Shown here piece by piece: positions 25,309 through 31,639 of a stretch of 64,000 nucleotides of DNA. The DNA is from Methanomassiliicoccaceae archaeon UBA421. GTDB taxonomy: Archaea; Thermoplasmatota; Thermoplasmata; Methanomassiliicoccales; Methanomethylophilaceae. Made by a program: the position numbers and the translations under genes. The notes under the pieces are model-generated. The model saw only the letters and a list, made by a program, of their open reading frames with translations. It did not search any database and was not told where the DNA came from. The stretch is from positions 111,886 to 175,885 of the forward strand of contig DAHB01000002.1 of NCBI GenBank assembly GCA_002498365.1, given 5' to 3'. How positions within the stretch are numbered: the stretch's first letter is position 1; each line of letters begins with the position of its first letter.

Positions 25309-25942
25309 GGCCAGCCTCCTTAGGAACTAGCAAATCATCAATCATCTTGGACAACCTCGCGTTATGTGCGCGTGCCATCTCGACGCTCTTAAGGTCGATT
25401 TCTGTCTTGTCAGTCATGTTTTCCTTTGTCAATTTTGTTAATTCGTCGATAAGCTCGCCGTAGCGGTCGGGGATGCTCGCGATGTAAACATCGCTGAAGG
25501 AACCGGCAGGGGGATAAGTGACGGTGTTGCTATCGGGGGCGTAGTCCTGCACGACCTCGACGGAGAGGCCCGCCGGTGTGCGGAACGAGAGGTAAGGGCG
25601 CCCGGTCTTAGTCGCTCTGGCCCAGCGTGTGCGCCCTATTACATAGGGCGCTATCTCGCCAGTCTCGACATTAACAACCAGCGCCAACTTGCCGTCGGCC
25701 ATAGTCATGCGGCGGCCCCAGTATGCCCAGACCACTACACCGGCGGCCAGGGCGCCCAGGTATAGGGGGCTATAGCCCAAGTACCAAATGGCGCCGCCGA
25801 TTATAGCGATAGGCAGTAGATAGGTCGATGTGGTAAGGCGGTCCAGCAGGCGGTCCCCTACGGGGCGCGGGGGGTCGCTGGCGTTGCCATTATCGCCTGA
25901 ATCGGCGGCGCTCTTGCTCTTAAAACGCGAGATAATATTCAT
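25301..25942 (-). CDS. Membrane protein with N-terminal transmembrane hairpin
   Basis: 213 aa. A Ser/Asp-rich N-terminus is followed by two adjoining hydrophobic segments (about 41-58 and 60-76, YLLPIAIIGGAIWYLG and LGALAAGVVVWAYWG). A soluble 130-residue part with beta character and a helical end (NMTDKTEIDLKSVEMARAHN) comes next. It is immediately before the ATPase gene, so it may anchor that ATPase to the membrane or virion base. No family is recognised. Confidence 0.65.
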   Translation of the reverse strand: MNIISRFKSKSAADSGDNGNASDPPRPVGDRLLDRLTTSTYLLPIAIIGGAIWYLGYSPLYLGALAAGVVVWAYWGRRMTMADGKLALVVNVETGEIAPYVIGRTRWARATKTGRPYLSFRTPAGLSVEVVQDYAPDSNTVTYPPAGSFSDVYIASIPDRYGELIDELTKLTKENMTDKTEIDLKSVEMARAHNARLSKMIDDLLVPKEAGHE

Positions 25943-26486
25943 CGTTCTTCTTCCGTTTGTAATAAGGGATTAGGAACAGAGACGGAACCAGCGCGCAGAG
26001 TATGCACCCTATCGCGAGGTTGCGGTTTTGTTCTTCCAGTACCCATTTTTCTATTGTCACAGTAGCAGGCGGCTCGTCGATGGCTATGGCGGACCCGGCA
26101 CCGCTGGCCACGGTCAGCCTATACGTTATTGTGTCCGCTCCGATGGTCCATACAACCGTAATGGCTCCCGGCTCGTAGACGTCGGTATAGTCATGCACGC
26201 CCGCAGGTAGGACCTCATCGACCAGCACGCCGTTAGGCGTGGTAAGAGTGACAGCCATAGGCTCCGAGAGCCAAATGGACCAGGTAGCACACGGGAACAC
26301 TATACGCGCGTCCTCGTCGATCGCGAGCATCAGCGTCCCCGTTTCTGGGGTTGATGACCCCCATATCCTATAATCGCCCTCGTAGGGCTGGGCATGAGCC
26401 TCGTCTACGAGCATGAGCGCGCCCATCAGGCCAATAACGGCCATAAGGGCGACGGCCAGCATGGCGATAAGCGCGGGGCGTCTCAT
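25920..26486 (-). CDS. Exported protein with C-terminal membrane anchor
   Basis: 188 aa. Residues 1-32 form a signal peptide (LIAMLAVALMAVIGLMG, with AHA-type cleavage near 32). A beta-rich ectodomain of about 115 residues follows, then one transmembrane helix (about 156-172) and the basic tail YKRKKNDEYY. It looks like a surface or virion ectodomain protein. It overlaps its neighbours by ATGA upstream and 23 bp downstream. Confidence 0.68.
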   Translation of the reverse strand: MRRPALIAMLAVALMAVIGLMGALMLVDEAHAQPYEGDYRIWGSSTPETGTLMLAIDEDARIVFPCATWSIWLSEPMAVTLTTPNGVLVDEVLPAGVHDYTDVYEPGAITVVWTIGADTITYRLTVASGAGSAIAIDEPPATVTIEKWVLEEQNRNLAIGCILCALVPSLFLIPYYKRKKNDEYYLAF

Positions 26487-26701
26487 CGGCGGAACGCCCC
26501 GGATTTCTTCTTCTTTTTCAAATCTAGGATTCCCCAGATAATAAGCGAGCCCGCGATGGTGTCAATTATCTTAGCTGTCCAAGCAGGCGCGTAGTCTGTC
26601 GCGCCCCAGGTCAGCGACCAGCCCCCCAGAGCGAGCAGGCCGGCGATCATCGCCGAAGAGAGGAAAAGGCCTAGCCCGAGGGCTATCTTGATTAGATTCA
26701 T
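26483..26701 (-). CDS. Small membrane protein, two helices, basic tail
   Basis: 72 aa with hydrophobic helices at about 3-28 and 44-58 and the C-terminal KKKKKSGAFRR. It overlaps both neighbours by ATGA. A candidate minor coat protein, judged by size and charge only. Confidence 0.65.
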   Translation of the reverse strand: MNLIKIALGLGLFLSSAMIAGLLALGGWSLTWGATDYAPAWTAKIIDTIAGSLIIWGILDLKKKKKSGAFRR

Positions 26702-27000
26702 GACCGCCCCCGTATTAGCGTTATTGCCCCATAGACGGCGAGTATAGCGACGCCGGCCAGGATAAGCAAGGTCGCATCGGACATACTGCCGACTATGTCG
26801 GTAATCGGCTGGATAATAGGGTCCAGCGGCGTAGGGTCTACAGGCGGCTCTATAGTCGGCGGTACCACAGGGGGGTCGGGCGTGGCGGGCGTAGTAGCGG
26901 CCTTGCCGCCACCGATGCCCAGCAGACCACCAGCGACTGCAACGACCGCTTTGCTGGCCTTATTCACGATCCAAAAAATGGGATTAAGGGGCGACACCAT
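26698..27000 (-). CDS. Small membrane protein with proline-rich linker
   Basis: 100 aa. An N-terminal hydrophobic Gly-rich segment (about 15-32), a Pro/Asp-rich middle (PDPPVVPPTIEPPVDPTP) and a C-terminal transmembrane helix (about 76-94) ending in RGRS. The start overlaps the previous stop as TGATG. The spacer could span a virion layer; function unknown. Confidence 0.65.
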   Translation of the reverse strand: MVSPLNPIFWIVNKASKAVVAVAGGLLGIGGGKAATTPATPDPPVVPPTIEPPVDPTPLDPIIQPITDIVGSMSDATLLILAGVAILAVYGAITLIRGRS

Positions 27001-27305
27001 CAGCGCCGCCCCTTCTTGCTCTTCGGCGCGGAGCGTCTAAGCATGGACCACAGGACTATAGCGCCCAGCGCGACCAGTCCGGCCTTGAGCACCATGCCCG
27101 TCCAGTCGTAGGCGACAGCATCCACCGCCTCGACGACCGGCGCGGGGTCGCCCCCGAGCCCTACGAGCCTGAAAAGCGCTTCGTATGGGGACCACCCGGT
27201 TGCGTGCTCTATGACGTCCTTGCCGGTTGCTACCATTATGCCGGCGTCGGCCAGGCCGTACGCTGTTAGGGCGTAGCCTAGCAGAGGGATCAGGGGCAGG
27301 ACCAT
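27000..27305 (-). CDS. Small membrane protein with basic C-terminus
   Basis: 101 aa: a hydrophobic N-terminal helix (about 3-25), an amphipathic middle, a strong transmembrane helix (about 70-88), and the basic end RRSAPKSKKGRR. The topology resembles filamentous-virus coat proteins, whose basic tails face DNA. It lies 2 bp after the preceding gene. Confidence 0.65.
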   Translation of the reverse strand: MVLPLIPLLGYALTAYGLADAGIMVATGKDVIEHATGWSPYEALFRLVGLGGDPAPVVEAVDAVAYDWTGMVLKAGLVALGAIVLWSMLRRSAPKSKKGRR

Positions 27306-27307
27306 GA

Positions 27308-27571
27308 TTATCGCCTCTTCTTGATACTACCCGACCCTCTGAATAAGTAGATCACGACAACCGCGACCCCCAGGCCCAGGGCGATCCATACGAAAGAGCC
27401 CAAGTTGCTAAGGGTCGAGCCTATGGACCCGAGGACTCCCCCACCGCTCCCTCCGGAAGAAAAGGCGGACCCGGCGAGCAGGCCGCCGAGCCCTCCGATG
27501 GAGCCCATGGCTAGCCCCTTCCAGCCCAGTTTGATCGCCACCTTGGTTAAAAGCCCAGCAACCACCATCAT
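27308..27571 (-). CDS. Candidate major coat protein (Gly-rich, one strong TM, basic tail)
   Basis: 87 aa. The N-terminal half is Gly/Ser rich (GSIGGLGGLLAGSAFSSGG), then comes a single strong transmembrane helix (about 59-77) and the basic terminus RGSGSIKKRR. Short length, a small-residue amphipathic stretch, one helix and a lysine/arginine tail are the features of inovirus-type major coat proteins. This is an analogy, not a homology call. It overlaps the previous stop as ATGA. Confidence 0.65.
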   Translation of the reverse strand: MMVVAGLLTKVAIKLGWKGLAMGSIGGLGGLLAGSAFSSGGSGGGVLGSIGSTLSNLGSFVWIALGLGVAVVVIYLFRGSGSIKKRR

Positions 27572-27870
27572 CTCACCGCCGTTTTACCGCGAGTAGCGAG
27601 GATGTTGTAGACCATGACCGCGCACATGGCGCCCATGCCGACGACGAAGAGAGTGGCGGACGTGCTTACTCCCATTATGCCGAGAGTGAGCCAGTCAATC
27701 AGTCCGGTGTAGCTCTGTGCCATCGACGCCGCGAAGCCGGCGACCGCGCCTATAGTGAGGGCGTGCCAGACCGAGAGCGCCCTCTTGCGGACGTATGAGA
27801 GCATCAAAAGCGCCAGGAAGCTCGTAGCCATTGCCGCGGCGGCAAGTCCGTAGTAATCTATAGCGATCAT
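27568..27870 (-). CDS. Three-helix small membrane protein
   Basis: 100 aa starting MIAIDYYGLAAAAMATSF, with hydrophobic helices at about 8-27, 36-54 and 62-90. The frame is open upstream, but the ATG at 27870 overlaps the previous stop as ATGA and gives a membrane-start protein, so I chose it. Comparable in size and topology to the internal membrane proteins of pleomorphic archaeal viruses; no sequence family is recognised. Confidence 0.66.
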   Translation of the reverse strand: MIAIDYYGLAAAAMATSFLALLMLSYVRKRALSVWHALTIGAVAGFAASMAQSYTGLIDWLTLGIMGVSTSATLFVVGMGAMCAVMVYNILATRGKTAVR

Positions 27871-28613
27871 GCCGACCGCCTCCTTTTGACAGTTAGGCCG
27901 GTGGTGCCGACCCAGGGCGTGGCCAGGATCGCGCATACGATCAGCAGTACTCCGGTGGCGCCTACTATGATTTCACCGTAGGGAATCGTTGTATATGCGT
28001 ACGTTTCGGAGGTCCAGCTAAGAGTTCCGTCGAAATCCTCACCTACATAGATCTGAATAGATCCATTTGCATCGTTGGCTTTCAGCTTTGCAAGCATAAC
28101 CTGATCAATATCGAGTACCCAGGTATTCGTATCATCTATTTGCTTGAAAGACGCGTGCGAGTAAGGGAGATTATCACCAATCGGGACCAGCCTAATCGCC
28201 GTTACATCGCCATCGAAGTGCAGGATGATCTTCGAAACGCCCGCGGCAAAATCGGAGCTATCAACAAAGATCCCTGTATTTATTCTGTCGAAGTAAGCCT
28301 TACTTGTCAGCGCGTTCAGGACAAAAATGTTAGTTCCGTCGTTTTCACTGGCCGCAAAGAATGAGAACGTTTTATCTGCCTCGGCTGGTGTGTCCACTTT
28401 CCAAGACAGACCGAGGCTCACATCTGGGACTTCAGTGTAGGATCCCATTGTAAGCATATGATCGGATTGCGCGCTGTCGTCTATCACCGATACAAGCGCC
28501 GGCGCGCCCACTATCAGGATCAGCGCCATTAGGGACATTACCACAGGCGCCGAGGGCGCCCGGAATGCCCTGATTACTTTAGATTTGTTTTTTTGTGATA
28601 TAATTCGGCCCAT
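27867..28613 (-). CDS. Anchored ectodomain (spike or adsorption) protein
   Basis: 248 aa. An N-terminal hydrophobic signal/anchor (about 22-43, VVMSLMALILIVGAP) is followed by a ~165-residue beta-rich, acidic, Asn-containing ectodomain, a C-terminal transmembrane helix (about 212-232) and the basic tail VKRRRSA. I chose the ATG at 28613 because a strong GGGGGTGGTC precedes it; an upstream start at 28661 is open but lacks this. It is the largest exported protein of the element and the best candidate for host binding. Confidence 0.68.
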   Translation of the reverse strand: MGRIISQKNKSKVIRAFRAPSAPVVMSLMALILIVGAPALVSVIDDSAQSDHMLTMGSYTEVPDVSLGLSWKVDTPAEADKTFSFFAASENDGTNIFVLNALTSKAYFDRINTGIFVDSSDFAAGVSKIILHFDGDVTAIRLVPIGDNLPYSHASFKQIDDTNTWVLDIDQVMLAKLKANDANGSIQIYVGEDFDGTLSWTSETYAYTTIPYGEIIVGATGVLLIVCAILATPWVGTTGLTVKRRRSA

Positions 28614-28644
28614 TGGACCACCCCCCGCGCCCCGTAGGGCGCAG

Positions 28645-28690
28645 TTTGTGGTTATTAACATTTAGGTCGAATATTAATAATGGTTAAAAG
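28645..28690 (-). promoter_or_regulatory. Internal promoter of the structural module
   Basis: A 95-bp gap (28614-28708) breaks the chain of overlapping genes. It is AT-rich, with TTAATAAC-like and ATTAATATT sequences on the minus strand 40-65 bp before the ATG at 28613. It probably drives the spike-to-ATPase genes separately from the upstream replication genes. Confidence 0.45.
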
Positions 28691-28708
28691 GGGCTGTGTG
28701 CGCCCCCT

Positions 28709-29029
28709 TTATATATCTGGAGCGAGGCGCTCCAGCAGGTCAGCGATATCGGGGCGGCAGTCCAGCAGGCGGACCGCCCCGTTGTAGGTAAGTCCGAGGG
28801 CCTCGATGGCATAGGCGGCCACTTGCCCCCGGGGCAGACCTAGCACCGCGGAGAGCTGATCTAGCACGTAGTCGGCGCGGGGCGTTATCGTCAGGCGGCA
28901 CACCACCACCTCGCTCGCGGAGTGGTCGTTAATCGACCGTTTGGCGTCCATATCACTTTTAGAAGCCCCATATATATACTCCGAGGTACCCCCATTTGCG
29001 ACCGCCTTGCGAGCGGGCTTATTCGCCAT
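28709..29029 (-). CDS. Small putative DNA-binding protein
   Basis: 106 aa. After a polar N-terminus the segment VVCRLTITPRADYVLDQL followed by GLPRGQVAAYAIEAL looks like a strand-helix-helix of RHH type (about 45-85). It lies 3' of a 64-aa membrane-protein gene and overlaps it by 11 bp. It may be a regulator of the structural module that starts just after it; the call rests on pattern only. Confidence 0.55.
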   Translation of the reverse strand: MANKPARKAVANGGTSEYIYGASKSDMDAKRSINDHSASEVVVCRLTITPRADYVLDQLSAVLGLPRGQVAAYAIEALGLTYNGAVRLLDCRPDIADLLERLAPDI

Positions 29030-29213
29030 CGGAGCCCTCCAGGCCGAGCGCGAGTATTAACAGGGCCAAGCTAGGGAGCCCGAGCACTATGGCCCACTCT
29101 GCCGGCGAGTAGGGCTCAATGCCGAGGGCGCCCAAGTTCACTACCACGGCCAAACATGCGCCACAGACTACTAGCGATAGGCGCATCGCGCATAGCGCCC
29201 TATGTGTCTTCAT
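29019..29213 (-). CDS. Small two-helix membrane protein
   Basis: 64 aa with two hydrophobic helices (about 8-28 and 38-56) and an acidic C-terminus EGSDGE. Its ATG overlaps the serine recombinase stop as ATGA. No family is recognised; the spacing and topology would fit a holin-like or virion membrane protein equally well. Confidence 0.6.
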   Translation of the reverse strand: MKTHRALCAMRLSLVVCGACLAVVVNLGALGIEPYSPAEWAIVLGLPSLALLILALGLEGSDGE

Positions 29214-29848
29214 CTGAGCCCCTCCTCCTTGATTAGCTCGGCCAGACGCGTACGGCTAATGCCCTCCATGCGGGCCGAGAGCGCGCGCATGGATATATCC
29301 GGCTCATCTGCCAGGATTGCGCGGAGCTTATCCGTCTGATAGTCCGAGAGCGCCCTCTTAGGGCGCCCAAGTGTTTTACCCTCGGCGACGGCGCGGGCGA
29401 GGCCGTCCCTCGTACGATCGCGGATTAGTTCCCTCTCAAATTCGGCCACAGCGCCAAGGATCACCGTGGTTAGGCGACCCGTGGGCGTGGTCGTGTCTAT
29501 AGGCTGGTCTAGCAACTCTAGGCCCACATGCCAGCGGTCCAGGTCGGCGACCAGGTCGGCCAGATTGACCGTGGAACGGGCGAGACGGTCCAACTTAGTT
29601 GCCAGAATACGCGAGAACTTGCCAGCCTTGGCGTCGCGGCGCAGTCGGTCCAGCGCAGGACGTCTAGCATCCGCACCGCTGGCGCAGTCGGCGTACTCGC
29701 CGACTATGTCATAGCCGCGAGCCAGCGCCACCTGGCGCAGGCGGATTAACTGATTGTCCTCTGTCTGTTCGCGCGTCGATACACGCGCATACAGGGCTAC
29801 CATGATGGTCATGCCCAGCCCTCCAGAGTAGGGGCTCCGACCCATCAT
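29210..29848 (-). CDS. Serine recombinase (resolvase/invertase)
   Basis: 212 aa. The N-terminal catalytic domain has the nucleophile Ser in VALYARVSTREQTEDNQ, then RPALDRLRRD, LATKLDRLARS and the helix AVAEFERELIRDRTRDGL. The C-terminal HTH (about 170-210) is ISMRALSARMEGISRTRLAEL. It is the short resolvase/invertase type rather than a large phage integrase. ATGA coupling selects the start at 29848; the ATG at 29812 would suit the family N-terminus. It could resolve multimers or invert DNA; no invertible repeats are seen. Confidence 0.9.
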   Translation of the reverse strand: MMGRSPYSGGLGMTIMVALYARVSTREQTEDNQLIRLRQVALARGYDIVGEYADCASGADARRPALDRLRRDAKAGKFSRILATKLDRLARSTVNLADLVADLDRWHVGLELLDQPIDTTTPTGRLTTVILGAVAEFERELIRDRTRDGLARAVAEGKTLGRPKRALSDYQTDKLRAILADEPDISMRALSARMEGISRTRLAELIKEEGLR

Positions 29849-30045
29849 ACGAGTCCCTCCGTGTAATCAATATCGACAGTAGCGTCATCATCCGCATCCT
29901 CTACATCGCTGTCAAAATCTATGTATCCGAGGGGATCTGCCAAAACATGGAGCTCCGCCCCTTCGCGGGCAAAATCGTCTGTTGGCGCTTTGACGTAGAG
30001 TGTGACAGAGATCTCACCGCTCACAGTGACCTTGTATGTGGGCAT
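29845..30045 (-). CDS. Small acidic hypothetical protein
   Basis: 66 aa starting MPTYKVTVSGEISVTLYVKA, beta-rich at first and very acidic later (FDSDVEDADDDATVDID). It overlaps both neighbours (TGATG before, ATGA after). It could be a DNA mimic or anti-defence protein judged by charge; there is no direct evidence. Confidence 0.55.
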   Translation of the reverse strand: MPTYKVTVSGEISVTLYVKAPTDDFAREGAELHVLADPLGYIDFDSDVEDADDDATVDIDYTEGLV

Positions 30046-30239
30046 CAGACCGCCCCCTTGTCGCGTGCTTTGACTTTCTCGTATACAACGTCCCAGACGA
30101 ACCGCATAAAGTCCGTAGTCATCTCCTTGCGGTTGTCCGCAATCACCACCATAGCCTGGCGTGAGGACAGGCCGCGCACATGCTGGTATAGCTGGTCAGC
30201 GAGGGCGTAAGCCCTCGTCGGGTCCCAGTCGTCCGTCAA
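30045..30239 (-). CDS. Small helical hypothetical protein
   Basis: 64 aa, predicted helical, starting at TTG (30239) inside the TGTTGA overlap with the preceding Cys-rich gene. It begins MTDDWDPTRAYALADQLYQH. No family is recognised. The overlapping stop and start codons on both sides are the main evidence that it is expressed. Confidence 0.5.
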   Translation of the reverse strand: MTDDWDPTRAYALADQLYQHVRGLSSRQAMVVIADNRKEMTTDFMRFVWDVVYEKVKARDKGAV

Positions 30240-30373
30240 CAGACCACCTCAATGAAGAAGGGGCAATATCCGTACAGGACGGTAATCGCCAGGTCGGCTG
30301 GGGCCTCATAGTGCCTGCATATCCCGCAGGCCCTGCCGGGGCGGTAGTAGACGCATGCGATGCACGTGCTCAT
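30236..30373 (-). CDS. Cys-rich 45-aa protein
   Basis: Translates to MSTCIACVYYRPGRACGICR and onward to a TGA at 30236. Two CxxC motifs (CIAC, CGIC) suggest a zinc knuckle. Its ATG overlaps the HTH protein's TGA as ATGA, and its own end overlaps the next TTG start. The tight fit fills the only gap in the chain, so I consider it real although very short. Confidence 0.55.
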   Translation of the reverse strand: MSTCIACVYYRPGRACGICRHYEAPADLAITVLYGYCPFFIEVVC

Positions 30374-31320
30374 TGGTACATCCCCCCAAGATCAGAGGCC
30401 CCGGAGAGTATAGGCATGCCCGTAGCGGTCAGCTGTGCCTGATACTCCTGGATGCGGACCAGCGACGCCAGCAGGTCCTCGATTCCCTTGGCGCGGGCGT
30501 ATAGGCCGCGGATGTGCTCCGGGAGATAGGACAATATGTTATTGTCTGCATTATTGAAAGCCTCCACCTCACATTGACCGCCGGATGTGTCCGGCTGGAT
30601 CGGGGCGTTGTCGTCGATGGCTTGGCGGTCCATTCTCGGAAGAATAGGACTATCGACATGGGCGGCATGGACCACGCCCTTAAGGGCGGGCGGGCCGAGG
30701 CGCCACCCGTTAAGACGCAGAAGCTCGGCCATTAGCTTAGTGCGGTCTTCCAGCAGTTGGGCGCCCCGGTTGTAAGCATCGGCACCAGACAGCCACACCT
30801 CGCCCGGCCAGACGGCCAGCGTAAGCGAGGACTTGCCACGGCGCAGGCAGATAGTAACCGTCGCGCCGTCTACAGTGAGGTCACCGTAGCGGTCCGTCCT
30901 CCCTCGCATGGCTACGGTGTCGGCCCGCCAGTGGCCGAGCAGACGCCCGGCGCGGTCACGGATAGGGTCAGTAGTGCCCTCGTGCAAGACTTCGCAGGTG
31001 TACGATCCCGCCAAGTGGACCCTCGACAGGGTCGGGTCAGGGACCGCAGTATAGTCTAACGTACTACGTTGTGGCGTATCGTATGGTACGTTAGTTTGTT
31101 GCAACGTATCCGTGCTGGCTACTGCCGGATCGTAGTACATTATGGGCGAAACGGCCCCAGGAACACGTCGGATATACCCTAGGTACTCTAGACGGTCGGA
31201 AACCGCCCTTACAGACCCGTATGATATGCCCATAATCGAGGCCACTCTTTTGCGGCTCTGGCCATCGAGTAATAGCGCTCTTATGCGGCGCTCTAAATCT
31301 GTCATCGGACGGGCGGTCAT
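30370..31320 (-). CDS. HTH protein, candidate replication initiator or master regulator
   Basis: 316 aa. The N-terminus has a helix-turn-helix (about 6-50: LERRIRALLLDGQSRKRVAS, then GISYGSVRAVSDRLEYLGYI). A middle basic/beta region follows (about 125-185) and a helical C-terminus with AKGIEDLLASLVRIQEYQAQ. No rolling-circle or primase motif is visible. GGTACGTTA iterons lie upstream of and inside its 5' end, so it may bind them to start replication or control transcription. It is the first gene of the long minus-strand operon, with SD-like GGGGGCGGTC next to its ATG. Confidence 0.62.
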   Translation of the reverse strand: MTARPMTDLERRIRALLLDGQSRKRVASIMGISYGSVRAVSDRLEYLGYIRRVPGAVSPIMYYDPAVASTDTLQQTNVPYDTPQRSTLDYTAVPDPTLSRVHLAGSYTCEVLHEGTTDPIRDRAGRLLGHWRADTVAMRGRTDRYGDLTVDGATVTICLRRGKSSLTLAVWPGEVWLSGADAYNRGAQLLEDRTKLMAELLRLNGWRLGPPALKGVVHAAHVDSPILPRMDRQAIDDNAPIQPDTSGGQCEVEAFNNADNNILSYLPEHIRGLYARAKGIEDLLASLVRIQEYQAQLTATGMPILSGASDLGGMYQ

Positions 31321-31395
31321 TGGACCGCCCCCGGCGATATATTACCACTAGCAACTTGCGTAAAATAACGTAGGCTGTTGCGGTTGCATGCAAGG

Positions 31396-31470
31396 GGTAC
31401 GTTAATCTTTTTTTCATACCCCCCTAAAGGGGGGTATGCGGTACCGAAAGGTACGTTAGAGGGTACGTTA
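31396..31470. repeat. GGTACGTTA iterons upstream of the HTH gene
   Basis: Three direct copies of GGTACGTTA at 31396-31404, 31450-31458 and 31462-31470, a fourth at 31085-31093 and an inverted TAACGTAC at 31057-31064 within the gene. Iterons next to a DNA-binding protein gene are typical of replication origins or autoregulated promoters. Confidence 0.6.
31415..31438. repeat. Perfect 10-bp hairpin within the iteron region
   Basis: CATACCCCCC (31415-31424), loop TAAA, GGGGGGTATG (31429-31438), preceded by a T8 run on the plus strand. It shares the C6/G6 core of the hairpin at 24259-24285. Confidence 0.68.
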
Positions 31471-31508
31471 AATTCCGGGTCGCAAATCGGCCCGCATGGA
31501 GGGTAAGA

Positions 31509-31523
31509 GGCGCCGAGAGGGAG
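31509..31523. repeat. attR: right attachment repeat in tRNA-Ser
   Basis: GGCGCCGAGAGGGAG, covering the last 13 bases of tRNA-Ser(GGA) and 2 bases beyond; identical to 22064-22078. The tRNA stays intact because only its 3' end is duplicated. Confidence 0.88.
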
Positions 31524-31594
31524 ATTCGAACTCCCGAGGCGAAATCGCCACGAGCTTTCCAGGCTCGCGCCTTACCGGGCTGGGCCATCTCGGC
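31511..31594 (-). tRNA. tRNA-Ser(GGA)
   Basis: Acceptor stem GCCGAGA/TCTCGGC, anticodon arm CGAGC-CTGGAAA-GCTCG with anticodon GGA, the long variable arm of a class II tRNA (GGCGATTTCGCC), and T arm GGGAGTTCGAATCTCCC. Discriminator G, no encoded CCA. Its 3' end is the integration target of the adjoining element. Confidence 0.94.
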
Positions 31595-31639
31595 TATCGA
31601 CACAACATTTTGTCCTCGCATTAATATCTTTCTAAGGAA

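Larger units (their letters stand above)
22064..31523. mobile_element. 9.46-kb integrated provirus-like element in tRNA-Ser(GGA)
   Basis: Bounded by a perfect 15-bp repeat GGCGCCGAGAGGGAG (22064-22078 and 31509-31523). The right copy covers the 3' end of tRNA-Ser(GGA) and the left copy lies beside the integrase gene. Inside are a tyrosine integrase, ribbon-helix-helix regulators, an ATPase, six or more small membrane proteins, a serine recombinase, an HTH protein and iteron-like repeats. Nearly all genes lie on the minus strand and overlap by ATGA or TGATG. The content suggests a virus with membrane-inserted virion proteins. No terminase, portal or icosahedral capsid protein is recognisable. 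The host genes on both sides are ordinary chromosomal genes. Confidence 0.88.

Noticed and set aside
31396..31470. CRISPR array
   Set aside because: The repeats are 9 bp with unequal spacing (45 and 3 bp between copies) and no long spacer-repeat periodicity; no cas genes are present.
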